A stretch of 64,000 nt of DNA from an uncultured Formosa sp. (GTDB taxonomy: Bacteria; Bacteroidota; Bacteroidia; Flavobacteriales; Flavobacteriaceae), in NCBI RefSeq assembly GCF_947500765.1, contig NZ_CANMTH010000005.1:211734-275733 (forward strand), given 5' to 3'. The position numbers and the translations under genes are program-made. The notes under the pieces are model-generated. The model did no database searches and had not been told where the DNA came from. It was given only the letters and a program-made list of their open reading frames with translations. The first letter of the stretch is position 1, and every line of letters begins with the position of its first letter. Of the stretch, positions 9,728-18,753 are shown piece by piece.

Positions 9728-11620
9728 ATGAAAAATATACATTATAATATAAAAAGAATAGGGTTAGCAACCGTAGTCTCAGTATTCATGTTTACTGGAT
9801 GCTCAGATTATTTAGATCAAGAACCACTAGATTCTGTTACAGAAGCAGTGTATTTTAAAACTGCAGAACAGTTTGAAACAGCTGCAAATTATTTTTACCG
9901 TGCATCTTTAGGATATGATGCAGGAGATGAATCTTCAGATTTATCAGGAAACCTAGATATTTCTCCGTCTTACGGACAAGGTCAATCCATTATACCTACA
10001 TCAGATGCTGTTTGGTCAGGTAATTATGGCCAATTAAGAGAACCAAATCAACTCATCGAAAAAGCAGCAGAATACGATGGAGATCAGTCAGAAATTGCAG
10101 GATCTGTTGCAACAGCTTATTTCTTTAGAGCTTGGTGTCACTTTAATTTGTTACAACGTTTTGGAGGTGTACCAATAGTTACACGTTCTCTAGATGTAGA
10201 TTCTGAAGAATTATACGGGCCAAGAAACAGTCGTTACGAAGTGGTATATCAAATTCTTAGTGATTTAGACGTTGCTATTGCAGATTTACCTACAGAAAAT
10301 AGCATTCCAGATTCAGAAAAAGGGAAACTTTCAACAGAAGCGGCTAGAGCATTTAAAGCACGTGTGGCGTTATATGAAGCAACTTGGGAAAAATATGTAG
10401 GTACTACTACAGATGGAGACGGTGTTAGCACAGGAGCAGGATCTAATAAACCAGCAGGATACCCAAGTGTAGACGAGTTATTTTCTGAAGCTAAAGAGCA
10501 ATCTCTAGCGGTTATTAATAGTGGTGCTTATGAATTGTGGGATTATCGCGAACAATTCGGAGATAGAAATTTATATTATCTATTTAATTTAGAAGATGGA
10601 GGTTCTAACCCTGCAGGCTTATCTAAAGCAAATAATAAAGAGTATATTATTCAAACAGTTTACGATTATACATTAAGAAGAATAAATAAAAACTTAACAC
10701 ACTCTAAAGCACATACACCATCTCGTAAATTAATGGATATGTACCTATGTACAGATGGTTTACCAGTACAACACTCTTCTGTCTTTGAAGGGTATAATAC
10801 TATGACTTCAGAATTCCGTAATCGTGATTATCGTTTAACAAGTTTTGTTCGTGAACCTTTAGTAGAATACTGGGGTTGGGGAAGTAGTGTAGACGGTGGA
10901 GGAGCACAATATGGTGTAGACTTCGCAGACGCAGGTACTAATTTTGACTATAGATATGTGCCGGAATTAACAAGCCCAGGAGCTGGACGTAATATTGGTT
11001 ATATGGGTGTTAAATTCACTACAGAGTATATTTTAAGAGAAACTAAATATGAATCTTTTAATTATCCTTATTTACGTTATGCAGAGGTTCTTTTAACGTA
11101 TGCAGAAGCTACAGTAGAATCAGGAGGAGGAGCTATTTCTGATGGTGATTTAGATATCTCTATCAATAAAATTAGAGAACGTTCTAATGTTGCACCTTTA
11201 ACAAATGCATTAATTGCACCATTTTCAGACTTAACTATGTTAGGAGAAATACGTAGAGAGCGTGCTATCGAATTATTTGGTGAAAATCAACGTTTCAACG
11301 ATTTAAAACGTTGGGGTATTGCAGAAGAGGAGTTAGGTCATGTTGTAGCAACAACATATGTAGAAGGTACAGAGTTTGAAACGGCTGAAAATCCTAAAAA
11401 TCCAGGATCTAATATTTATATACCTAGTGCATTCTCTTACGGAACAACATCTACAGAACAATCTGTATCTAGTTATTCAGGTATAGCAACAACTAAGCCT
11501 GGTGCATTAATATTAGATATTGCAGGGAATAGAAACTTCTCTATAAATAATTATTTAGATCCTATCGGGTCAGATCAAATCAGATTAAACCCTGAATTAT
11601 TACAAAACCCAGGATGGTAA
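9728..11620 (+). CDS. SusD/RagB-like surface glycan-binding lipoprotein
   Basis: This 630-residue lipoprotein carries lipid-modified Cys25 in MFTGCSDYLDQEP, the classic SusD start. Helical TPR-like segments follow (FRAWCHFNLLQRFGGVPIVTR, about residues 132-152). The C-terminal part has the usual EVLLTYAEA, INKIRERSNV and EIRRERAIELFGENQRFNDLKRW motifs of the SusD/RagB fold. It caps the SusC barrel and presents the glycan; ligand identity cannot be read from sequence. It pairs with the SusC-like gene 23 nt upstream and is followed by a hairpin terminator, so the two form a bicistronic unit. Confidence 0.96.
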   Translation: MKNIHYNIKRIGLATVVSVFMFTGCSDYLDQEPLDSVTEAVYFKTAEQFETAANYFYRASLGYDAGDESSDLSGNLDISPSYGQGQSIIPTSDAVWSGNYGQLREPNQLIEKAAEYDGDQSEIAGSVATAYFFRAWCHFNLLQRFGGVPIVTRSLDVDSEELYGPRNSRYEVVYQILSDLDVAIADLPTENSIPDSEKGKLSTEAARAFKARVALYEATWEKYVGTTTDGDGVSTGAGSNKPAGYPSVDELFSEAKEQSLAVINSGAYELWDYREQFGDRNLYYLFNLEDGGSNPAGLSKANNKEYIIQTVYDYTLRRINKNLTHSKAHTPSRKLMDMYLCTDGLPVQHSSVFEGYNTMTSEFRNRDYRLTSFVREPLVEYWGWGSSVDGGGAQYGVDFADAGTNFDYRYVPELTSPGAGRNIGYMGVKFTTEYILRETKYESFNYPYLRYAEVLLTYAEATVESGGGAISDGDLDISINKIRERSNVAPLTNALIAPFSDLTMLGEIRRERAIELFGENQRFNDLKRWGIAEEELGHVVATTYVEGTEFETAENPKNPGSNIYIPSAFSYGTTSTEQSVSSYSGIATTKPGALILDIAGNRNFSINNYLDPIGSDQIRLNPELLQNPGW

Positions 11621-11660
11621 GATTTATATTATAATTCTCAAATCTATTTATATTTAACTT

Positions 11661-11698
11661 AAAAGCAGTTGCGATTTTATCGCAGCTGCTTTTTTTTT
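11661..11698 (+). terminator. Rho-independent terminator after susD-like gene
   Basis: The arms AAAAGCAGTTGCGAT and ATCGCAGCTGCTTTT pair with one G-U wobble around a short T loop and run into eight Ts. It lies 40 nt after the SusD stop codon. Confidence 0.9.
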
Positions 11699-12078
11699 AC
11701 TTTGTTTTAATGTAAGATGTGCTTTTAATTTAAAAGATGACGCAGTTTAGTACTTATCTTATTTCTCTAAAAAAGTTCCTTAAGTTTCAAAAACATAAAT
11801 TAAAGGCTTGTTATGTCTTTTTTATTCAATCATTTTAACATAATTATGACTTAAAATACAACTTTAAAATGGTAGATGTTAATGAAAATATTTCAAAAAT
11901 AAAAACAGTTGAAAACAAGCTTTAAGAAAAATAATTATGAGAATAAAGTGGAGGAGATAAGAAAAAATACGAGCAAAAATAAAGTTGTTTTAAACGGTGT
12001 ATTAAATTAGTTTTAAAACCATATAATTTTTTAAAAAGCCTATTAACACTAGGGAAAACAGTAAAAATGGTTAATGTG

Positions 12079-12102
12079 TTATAGTAATTGAACTATAATT
12101 TA
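12079..12102 (+). promoter_or_regulatory. PUL dyad motif, copy 1 (6-nt spacer)
   Basis: Perfect inverted arms TTATAGT (12079-12085) and ACTATAA (12092-12098) are separated by six nt. The extended core ATTGAACTATAATTTA (12087-12102) is identical over 16 nt to the copy at 29823-29838. The second arm ends 208 nt before the start of the GH43-like gene. This is a candidate operator for a PUL regulator encoded elsewhere. Confidence 0.5.
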
Positions 12103-12200
12103 TTCAATATTTATGGAACAATATTTAGATTGCAGTAGTTATTGTTTATTAAGTCTTAAAGAAAGTAGTTAAGTTTTTAAGACGTGTTAGAATTGGTTTA

Positions 12201-12245
12201 AAATTCATCCAAGGCGATAGAAACTTCAAATTGGATGAATTTTTT
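12201..12245 (+). promoter_or_regulatory. Terminator-like hairpin in the operon leader (possible attenuator)
   Basis: A perfect 12-bp stem, AAATTCATCCAA (12201-12212) with TTGGATGAATTT (12231-12242), has an 18-nt loop and continues into Ts. It lies 63 nt before the ATG at 12306 and downstream of the dyad, with no gene between the two. That fits an attenuator or leader-stabilising hairpin better than an ordinary 3' end. Confidence 0.45.
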
Positions 12246-12305
12246 AAAAATAAAATACAACCATTTTTAGTATAAAAAGGATAAACATACTATTGAATAC
12301 ATAAG

Positions 12306-13409
12306 ATGAAAACAATTAGAATTTATATCCTACTCACGCTAGTATTTGTTTGCACAAGTGGTTTACATGCGCAAAATAATATGAGCAAAAATCTTGGAGA
12401 TGCACCAGTACATGGCGGTCTTGAAATGGATGGTTATTGGGTTTGGGGGAGTTCTGTAATAAAAGGCAATGATGGTATTTATAATATGTATGCCTCGCGC
12501 TGGCCAAAATATTTACCATTCCATCCAGGTTGGATGATTGCCTCAGAAATAGTACATGCTACTTCAAAAACACCTGAAGGACCTTATACATTTCAAGAGG
12601 TTGCTCTTGGAGCACGAGGCGCTCAGTTTTGGGACGGACGTTCTTGCCATAATCCTAAAATTGTAAAGTATAAAGATACTTACATTTTGTATTATATGGG
12701 ATCTACGCATCCTTTTGAAGATGTTACTTTAGAAAATGTAAATCAATTCGATTTAAAAAGTAAATGGTGTATTGCTGGGCGTTGGGGAAAACGTATTGGT
12801 ATGGCAACATCTAAAAGTCCAAACGGACCATGGGTACGTTTAGATACACCTATCTTAGATGTAAAACCAAATTCATTTTATAGCTATTTAACCTCTAATC
12901 CATCACCTTTAATTAAAGAAGACGGATCTGTAGTCTTACTTTTTAAAGGGCGTGATTATAAGGCAGATGGTATTACAAATGGAGACATGAATATTGGTGT
13001 AGCAACGGCACCGTCTTATGATGGTAAATATACCGTTATGGGAGATAAACCGTTATTTTCTGTAGATCATTTTGGCGAAATTGAAGATCCTCATATTTGG
13101 GGTGATGCTACGGGCTTTTATATGGTAGCAAAAGACCAACGAGGTACTATAACAGGAACTGCAGGCGATGGACTTTTAGCACATTCTAAAGATGGATTGC
13201 AGTGGGAAGTAGATAAAAATCCAAAAGCCTATACCAAAACTGTACATTGGGATAATGGCAAAACCATAACACAAGGACAATTAGAACGTCCGTTTGTGTT
13301 AGTAGAAGATGGTAAGCCTACACATATATTTTTTGCAACTATGGATGGTCCTGGTGGATTTGGAAATGGAACAAAAACTTGGAATATGGTTATTCCTTTT
13401 AAAAACTAA
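12306..13409 (+). CDS. Secreted GH43-like beta-propeller glycoside hydrolase
   Basis: This 367-residue protein has a signal peptide ending near LHAQ. The rest reads as a five-bladed beta-propeller of the GH43/GH32/GH117 type: HGGLEMDGYWVWGSSVIKGN, then CHNPKIVKYKDTYILYYMGS, RIGMATSKSPNGPWVRLDTP, NPSPLIKEDGSVVLLFKG, and GEIEDPHIWGDATGFYMVAK with candidate acidic residues in EDPHIW. Repeated 'xMATSKSPxGPW' blade motifs are characteristic. The likely role is an exo-acting glycosidase trimming oligosaccharides; linkage and sugar are unknown, and the exact GH family needs a profile search. It is the first gene of a plus-strand operon running to 29776, with an MFS porter 27 nt downstream. Confidence 0.65.
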   Translation: MKTIRIYILLTLVFVCTSGLHAQNNMSKNLGDAPVHGGLEMDGYWVWGSSVIKGNDGIYNMYASRWPKYLPFHPGWMIASEIVHATSKTPEGPYTFQEVALGARGAQFWDGRSCHNPKIVKYKDTYILYYMGSTHPFEDVTLENVNQFDLKSKWCIAGRWGKRIGMATSKSPNGPWVRLDTPILDVKPNSFYSYLTSNPSPLIKEDGSVVLLFKGRDYKADGITNGDMNIGVATAPSYDGKYTVMGDKPLFSVDHFGEIEDPHIWGDATGFYMVAKDQRGTITGTAGDGLLAHSKDGLQWEVDKNPKAYTKTVHWDNGKTITQGQLERPFVLVEDGKPTHIFFATMDGPGGFGNGTKTWNMVIPFKN

Positions 13410-13436
13410 TTTAATTACAATTAATATTAAGATACA

Positions 13437-14762
13437 ATGAACAAAAAAATAATATTATGGTCTATAACCGCAGCACTTGCCGGATTTTTATTTGGATTTG
13501 ATGTGGTCGTTATTTCTGGAGCCGATAAAAAACTTCAAATGTTATGGGAATCCTCAGATTCTTTTCATGGTTGGGTTGTAATGGGAATGGCGCTTTGGGG
13601 AACTGTAATTGGTGCTATATTTGGAGGATATCCTACAAATAAATATGGTCGTAAAAACACTTTAATTGTAATTGGAGTTTTATTTGCGTTATCTGCTATT
13701 GGTTCAGGACTGTCTAACGATCCTTACATGTTTGCATTTGCTCGTTTTATAGGAGGTATAGGTGTAGGTGCATCTACTATTGCGGCACCAGCATACATTT
13801 CAGAAATTGCTCCAGCTAAAGATAGAGGGCGTTTGGTAGCCATGTATCAATTTAATATTGTGTTTGGTATAATGGTTGCCTTTTTATCGAACTACATGTT
13901 AAGTGGTATAGGTGAAAATGCATGGAGATGGATGCTAGGGGTAGAGGCTATACCAGCCGTGTTGTATATTTTATTTGCATTGAAGTTGCCTAAAAGTCCA
14001 AGATGGTTAATCTCTCAATCAAGAATAGAAGAAGCTAGAAATGTTTTAAAAATTATAGATCCTAAAGCCGATGTTGATGCACAAATAAAAGAGTTTCAAT
14101 CTCATTCTCATGAGTCTGATAAGTCGGAAAATATTTTCATGAAAAAATATAGATTTCCATTATTATTAGCATTTTTAATTGCCTTTTTTAATCAATTATC
14201 AGGAATTAATGCTTTCTTATATTATGCTCCACGAATTTTTGAAGAAGCAGGTTTAGGAGAAAGCACTGCTTTATTAAGTAGTGTTGGTATTGGAGTTACC
14301 AATATTATATTCACATTATTAGGTGTGTTTTTAATAGATAGATTAGGAAGAAAAACATTAATGTATATTGGATCTTTTGGATATATAATTTCCTTAAGTT
14401 TAGTCTCTGCAGCCTTCTTTTTTGGTTGGTCAGGAATGGCCGTGCCTATCTTCTTATTCTTATTTATTGCGGCTCATGCTGTAGGTCAAGGTTCTGTAAT
14501 TTGGGTATTTATTTCTGAAATATTCCCAAATCATTTAAGAGCGTCAGGTCAATCTTTTGGAAGTTCTGTTCACTGGATTTTAGCCGCATTAATCCCGTCT
14601 TTAATTCCGTTTTTATTCAGTCATGAAATGATTGGACCAGGAGTTGTGTTCTTGTTTTTTACTGTAATGATGGTATTCCAATTATTATTTGTAATCTTTT
14701 TAATGCCTGAAACAAAAGGAAAAACATTAGAAGAGCTAGAAGATGTTATGATTAAAAAATAA
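13437..14762 (+). CDS. MFS sugar porter, inner membrane
   Basis: This 441-residue protein has about 12 predicted membrane helices and sugar-porter family signatures: FLFGFDVVVISGA in helix 1, YPTNKYGRKN between helices 2 and 3, a PKSPRWL variant of PESPRWL before the central loop, NQLSGINAFLYYAPRIF in helix 7, DRLGRK between helices 8 and 9, and PETKGKTLEELE at the C terminus. It would carry a monosaccharide or small oligosaccharide across the inner membrane, probably by proton symport as in the family. The start has little upstream room (27 nt after the GH43-like gene), and the next gene follows after 21 nt. The substrate is presumably a sugar released by this operon's enzymes. Confidence 0.93.
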   Translation: MNKKIILWSITAALAGFLFGFDVVVISGADKKLQMLWESSDSFHGWVVMGMALWGTVIGAIFGGYPTNKYGRKNTLIVIGVLFALSAIGSGLSNDPYMFAFARFIGGIGVGASTIAAPAYISEIAPAKDRGRLVAMYQFNIVFGIMVAFLSNYMLSGIGENAWRWMLGVEAIPAVLYILFALKLPKSPRWLISQSRIEEARNVLKIIDPKADVDAQIKEFQSHSHESDKSENIFMKKYRFPLLLAFLIAFFNQLSGINAFLYYAPRIFEEAGLGESTALLSSVGIGVTNIIFTLLGVFLIDRLGRKTLMYIGSFGYIISLSLVSAAFFFGWSGMAVPIFLFLFIAAHAVGQGSVIWVFISEIFPNHLRASGQSFGSSVHWILAALIPSLIPFLFSHEMIGPGVVFLFFTVMMVFQLLFVIFLMPETKGKTLEELEDVMIKK

Positions 14763-14783
14763 TTTATTAAAAAATAATTCAAA

Positions 14784-15605
14784 ATGATTAGAAGTCTAGT
14801 CTATATCGTAATATTATTTGTATCGTGTAATGTCTTTGCATCTCGAGTAGATACGCTCTTGGTGCATAGTAATGCCATGAATAAAGATGTTAAGAATGTT
14901 GTGATTACACCAGATAATTACTCTAAGCGTAACACGGCGTATAATGTAGTTTATTTATTACATGGTGCAGGAGGAGATTATAAAGCATGGTTAGGAAAAG
15001 CTCCAGCTATTAAGAAATATGCTGATGATTATAATGTTATTATAGTGTGTCCAGATGGTTATAAAACCAGTTGGTATTTTGATAGTCCAGTAGATTCTAC
15101 AATGAAATACGAAACCTATATTTCTAAAGAATTGGTTGCCAAAATAGATAAAACGTATAATACTTCTGCAACCAAAGATGGAAGAGCAATTTCAGGTTAT
15201 AGTATGGGTGGGCATGGTGCTTTGTATTTAGCATTTAAACATCAAGATATTTGGGGAGCCGTTGCAAGTATGAGTGGAGGTGTAGATCTTCGTCCGTTTC
15301 CATTACGATGGGAAATCTCTAAACGTTTAGGGGAATATGCTGAATATGCAGGAAATTGGGAACAGAATTCTGTAATTAACTTGGTGTATTTATTAGATGG
15401 AAAACACTTAGAAATTCTTTTTGATTGTGGTGTAGATGATTTCTTTTACGATGCAAATATCAGATTACATGAAAAATTAGTAGAACGTAACATTCCACAT
15501 GATTTTATTTCTCGTCCAGGCGGACATACAAATACATATTGGAGTAATTCAATAAAATATCACTTACTGTTTTTTAATGATTTTTTTAATAAATCAAAAA
15601 ACTAA
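14784..15605 (+). CDS. Secreted alpha/beta-hydrolase esterase (esterase D / CE1-like)
   Basis: This 273-residue protein has a signal peptide ending near NVFA. The oxyanion-side motif VVYLLHGAGGDYKAWL lies at about residues 55-70. The nucleophile elbow is GYSMGG with Ser140, the probable acid lies in DCGVDDFF (residues 214-221), and the probable catalytic His is H248 in PGGHTNTYW. This is the layout of the putative-esterase family that contains CE1 acetylxylan and feruloyl esterases and S-formylglutathione hydrolase. With a signal peptide and PUL context, deacylation of the glycan is more likely than formaldehyde detoxification. The sulfatase begins 5 nt downstream, so the two are translationally close. 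Confidence 0.82.
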   Translation: MIRSLVYIVILFVSCNVFASRVDTLLVHSNAMNKDVKNVVITPDNYSKRNTAYNVVYLLHGAGGDYKAWLGKAPAIKKYADDYNVIIVCPDGYKTSWYFDSPVDSTMKYETYISKELVAKIDKTYNTSATKDGRAISGYSMGGHGALYLAFKHQDIWGAVASMSGGVDLRPFPLRWEISKRLGEYAEYAGNWEQNSVINLVYLLDGKHLEILFDCGVDDFFYDANIRLHEKLVERNIPHDFISRPGGHTNTYWSNSIKYHLLFFNDFFNKSKN

Positions 15606-15610
15606 TTAAC

Positions 15611-17095
15611 ATGAATTGTAGATTAATAACATATGTACTTATTTCTATATTAACCTTTTCTTGTAAAGAAGAACCAAAACAAAAAGAGGTGGTTACAGTA
15701 ATTGAAGCAAAACCAACGCAACCTAATATAGTAGTGTTGTTATGCGACGATTTAGGTTATGGTGATTTGTCTACTTTTGGTCATCCTATAATTGAAACTA
15801 AGAATTTAGATAAGTTAGCCGATACAGGTATTAAAATGACTGATTTTTATTCTACAGCACCAGTATGTTCATCTTCTCGAGCGGGTTTACTTACTGGTAG
15901 AAGTCCTAATCGAGCAGGTGTATATGATTTTATTCCTGGCTATAAAAAAAGTGAAGATAATAGAGATTTAGTTCATCTTCAGGCAGACGAGGTAACTATT
16001 CCAGCAGTTTTAAAATCTGTAGGATACGAAACGTGTTTGGTTGGTAAATGGCATTGTTCGTCTCAATTTAATTCTAAAGCACAGCCACAACCTAACGATT
16101 TTGGTTTCGACTATTGGTTTGCAACACATAACAATGCATCTCCAAGTCATAAAAACCCAAATAATTTTGTCAGAAATGGAAAAAAAGCGGGGGAAATTAA
16201 AGGTTATAGTAGTCAAATAATTGTTGATGAAGCCATATCATGGTTAGATACAAAATCTAATGATGCACCGTTTTTTCTTGAAGTTGCATTTCATGAACCG
16301 CATGAACCTATTGCTTCACCAGAAGATTTAGTTCAAAAATATTTACCTCTAGCAAAGAATAGAGAAGAAGCCGAGTTTTTTGCAAACGTAGAAAATGTAG
16401 ATCTTGCTGTGGGTAGATTATTAGAGTATTTCAAGGCTCATAACATCACGAATACACTTATTGTTTTTAGTTCAGACAACGGACCAGAAACACTGAATAG
16501 ATATCCAAAAGCTAAACATTCTTATGGAAGTCCAGGCCCCTTAAAAGGGATGAAATTATGGACTAATGAAGCAGGATTTAGAGTGCCTGGGATTGTAAAT
16601 TGGATTGGTAAACAAACCTTTACAGGAGAAACGCAAGCTGTAGTATCTGCATTAGATTTATTACCAACGTTTGCAGAATTAGCTGGTGCAGAATTACCTG
16701 ATAGAATCTTAGATGGAGAATCGTTTACTTCACTATTGCAAACAGGAAATTTTCAACGCAAAAAACCATTAACATGGGCATTTTACGACGCGATTAACGC
16801 ACGTCGTGTTGCCATGCGAAAAGGCGATTGGAAAATCATGGCTCGTCTTGAGCTAGATAATAAAGAGTTACCACATATTCATAATTTATACGATGAAAAT
16901 ATAGATGATGTAAAACGTGCAAAACTTACAGATTTTGTATTATTTAATCTCAAAACCGATATCGCAGAATCTAATAATCTAGCCTTAGAAAATCCAGAGA
17001 TTTTTAATGCTATGAAAGTAGAATTTGAATCAGAATATAAAGCATTGTTAGCCGGTAGTCATGTTTGGATACGTGAAACTCAAGATGTAAAATAG
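15611..17095 (+). CDS. S1-family sulfatase lipoprotein, Cys-type (CSSSR)
   Basis: The 494-residue product is a predicted lipoprotein (LTFSC, Cys18). Metal ligands lie in LLCDDLGYGD (D46-D47). The formylglycine precursor is C86 in CSSSR followed by AGLLTGR; Ser at the third position, instead of the commoner Pro or Ala, is a tolerated variant. KWHCS follows, then D289-N290 in SSDNGPET and GFRVPGIVNW. The best general match is to GalNAc-6-sulfatase/arylsulfatase-like S1 enzymes. It sits between an esterase and, after a lyase remnant, a GH30 gene. The exact sulfate position is unknown. Confidence 0.92.
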   Translation: MNCRLITYVLISILTFSCKEEPKQKEVVTVIEAKPTQPNIVVLLCDDLGYGDLSTFGHPIIETKNLDKLADTGIKMTDFYSTAPVCSSSRAGLLTGRSPNRAGVYDFIPGYKKSEDNRDLVHLQADEVTIPAVLKSVGYETCLVGKWHCSSQFNSKAQPQPNDFGFDYWFATHNNASPSHKNPNNFVRNGKKAGEIKGYSSQIIVDEAISWLDTKSNDAPFFLEVAFHEPHEPIASPEDLVQKYLPLAKNREEAEFFANVENVDLAVGRLLEYFKAHNITNTLIVFSSDNGPETLNRYPKAKHSYGSPGPLKGMKLWTNEAGFRVPGIVNWIGKQTFTGETQAVVSALDLLPTFAELAGAELPDRILDGESFTSLLQTGNFQRKKPLTWAFYDAINARRVAMRKGDWKIMARLELDNKELPHIHNLYDENIDDVKRAKLTDFVLFNLKTDIAESNNLALENPEIFNAMKVEFESEYKALLAGSHVWIRETQDVK

Positions 17096-17102
17096 TATAT
17101 AT

Positions 17103-17249
17103 ATAAAGTATTCATTTGTTTTTGTTTTTTTAATCAAGGTCGCTCATGCGCAGTTTCTAATCCCTACCAGAATTGAACGTGAGCATCCGAGATTAATTTT
17201 AAAAGAAAAAAAACTAAATACAGTTTTCTCTAATAGTATGAAAGAGTAA
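17103..17249 (+). pseudogene. N-terminal remnant of a heparinase-type lyase gene
   Basis: The intergenic frame reads, after an ATA where an ATG would be expected (17103-17105), KYSFVFVFLIKVAHAQ, a good signal peptide with an A-x-A-Q cleavage site. EHPRLILKEKKL follows, and the frame ends at TAA (17247-17249). HPRL followed by a charged helix right after the signal peptide is exactly how the lyases at 20481 (NHPRLFVEHQDR) and 23154 (HPRIYTSN) begin. About 48 codons survive and the catalytic body is gone. I infer a deleted paralogue whose start codon has also decayed. Confidence 0.6.
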
Positions 17250-17286
17250 AAAATAAAAATGCAATAATATTTAAAAGGATAAAGTA

Positions 17287-18729
17287 ATGAGTAAACGTAT
17301 TAATAATTTAAACTTTAGTTTAAGAGATAGAAAGACGTGTTTTATGGTTATGCTTTTAGTATTTAATGCCTTGTTATTAAGCGCGCAGCAACCAACAGAA
17401 GTATACTATTTAAAATTATCGGGAGATATTAAAGAGGGTAAAATTGATGTTAAAAAATATAATGAATCACAAAAGAAAGCAACGAATAAAAGAATAAACC
17501 CCATTAAATTATACCCGAATGTAGAATTTCAAACATTCGAAGGTTTTGGAGGTGCGTTTAATGAAATTGGAGGTGAAGCTTTAATGGTTTTACCTAAAGA
17601 TAAGCAAACAGAGGTGGCTAAAAATTTATTTGGTTTAAATTCTGGAGCACAATTAACGTTTTGTAGAACAGCAGTAGGTGCAAGCGATTTTGGAATTGAT
17701 GCCTACAGTTATGCAGAAAAAGCAAACGATTATAATATGACAGCTTTCTCTATTAAAAGAGAAGAAACGTCTGTAATTCCTTTTATTCAGCATGCTTTCT
17801 CACAGAATCCAAATCTTAAACTTTTTGCTTCACCTTGGAGTCCACCAGCATGGATGAAATATTCCGGACTTATGGATCGAGGAGAAGATTTTCCTGAAAA
17901 AAACAAATTAAAAGACGATCCTGAAATTTATAAAGCCTATGCTTTATACTTTTCAAAATATATTAAAGCGTATGAAGATAAAGGAATTAACATTGATCGT
18001 TTAATTGTTCAAAACGAAACAGATGCCAATACACGGTATCCGTCTAATGATATGTCTGTAACACAGATGAGTCATTTTGTAAAATCGTATTTACGTCCTC
18101 AATTTAAAGCAGATAAGATTGATACAGAAATTTGGGCAGGAACTTTTAGGGTTCATGGCCGTATTGATGCTTTAGAGTTAGCCGGAAATGTAGAAAACTC
18201 AGCTTTATTTGATGGTATTGGAATTCAATACACATCTTCAAAATATATTCAAGATATGAATGTATTATATCCTAACGGACACACGATGCATACCGAAGGA
18301 AATTGTTTTAATGGAAAAAACACTTGGGATCAAGCGTCGTCACGTTTAAAAGAAGTGGCACAATATTTTAATTATGGTATTCCTAATTATTGCTATTGGA
18401 ACATGATCTTAAATGAAACTACAAAAAGCGGTTGGGATTGGGCACAAAACTCATTAATTAATATTGATCGTAATACTAAAGAAGTAACGTACAATCCAGA
18501 TTATGGTGTGTTCGCCTTTATGAGTCAGTATTTAGTGCCTGGATCAAAACGTATAGCTAATTATTCTAAAGACGAATTAATTTCTGTAAAACGTGATAAT
18601 AAAATTTACGTGTTACTTCAAAATAATAACGCTTTACCAAATTCTTACGAATGTCAGATAGAAAACGGAGAGAAGCAAATTGTAACCTTACCAGCTAAAT
18701 CGTTAGCCGTAATTGTGATAAATATTTAA
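17287..18729 (+). CDS. GH30-family glycoside hydrolase, secreted
   Basis: This 480-residue protein has a signal peptide with a long basic N region ending near LLSAQ. Met20 is a possible alternative start. The GH30 signatures are clear: QTFEGFGGAFNE (about residues 82-93), LFASPWSPPAWMK (179-191), acid/base E244 in VQNETDAN, and nucleophile E337 in MHTEGNC. YWNMILNE then appears in the last barrel strands, and a C-terminal beta-sandwich closes the protein. GH30 enzymes cleave beta-linked glucose, xylose, fucose or 1,6-glucan, and the subfamily cannot be set here. A second GH30 lies at 59884. It is in the long operon, 24 nt before a sulfatase. Confidence 0.93.
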   Translation: MSKRINNLNFSLRDRKTCFMVMLLVFNALLLSAQQPTEVYYLKLSGDIKEGKIDVKKYNESQKKATNKRINPIKLYPNVEFQTFEGFGGAFNEIGGEALMVLPKDKQTEVAKNLFGLNSGAQLTFCRTAVGASDFGIDAYSYAEKANDYNMTAFSIKREETSVIPFIQHAFSQNPNLKLFASPWSPPAWMKYSGLMDRGEDFPEKNKLKDDPEIYKAYALYFSKYIKAYEDKGINIDRLIVQNETDANTRYPSNDMSVTQMSHFVKSYLRPQFKADKIDTEIWAGTFRVHGRIDALELAGNVENSALFDGIGIQYTSSKYIQDMNVLYPNGHTMHTEGNCFNGKNTWDQASSRLKEVAQYFNYGIPNYCYWNMILNETTKSGWDWAQNSLINIDRNTKEVTYNPDYGVFAFMSQYLVPGSKRIANYSKDELISVKRDNKIYVLLQNNNALPNSYECQIENGEKQIVTLPAKSLAVIVINI

Positions 18730-18753
18730 AATTAAATATAAACATAGAGATTC

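Larger units (their letters stand above)
11621..12305. other. Leader region of the 17.5-kb operon
   Basis: These 685 nt hold the SusD terminator, then no recognisable gene. From about 12079 the region is dense in signals: the dyad at 12079-12102, an inverted repeat GTCTTAAA (12153-12160) / TTTAAGAC (12176-12183), and a 12-bp hairpin at 12201-12242 before the ATG at 12306. TTTAAGACGTGTT (12176-12188) recurs identically at 35250-35262 in another leader of this locus. Confidence 0.55.
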
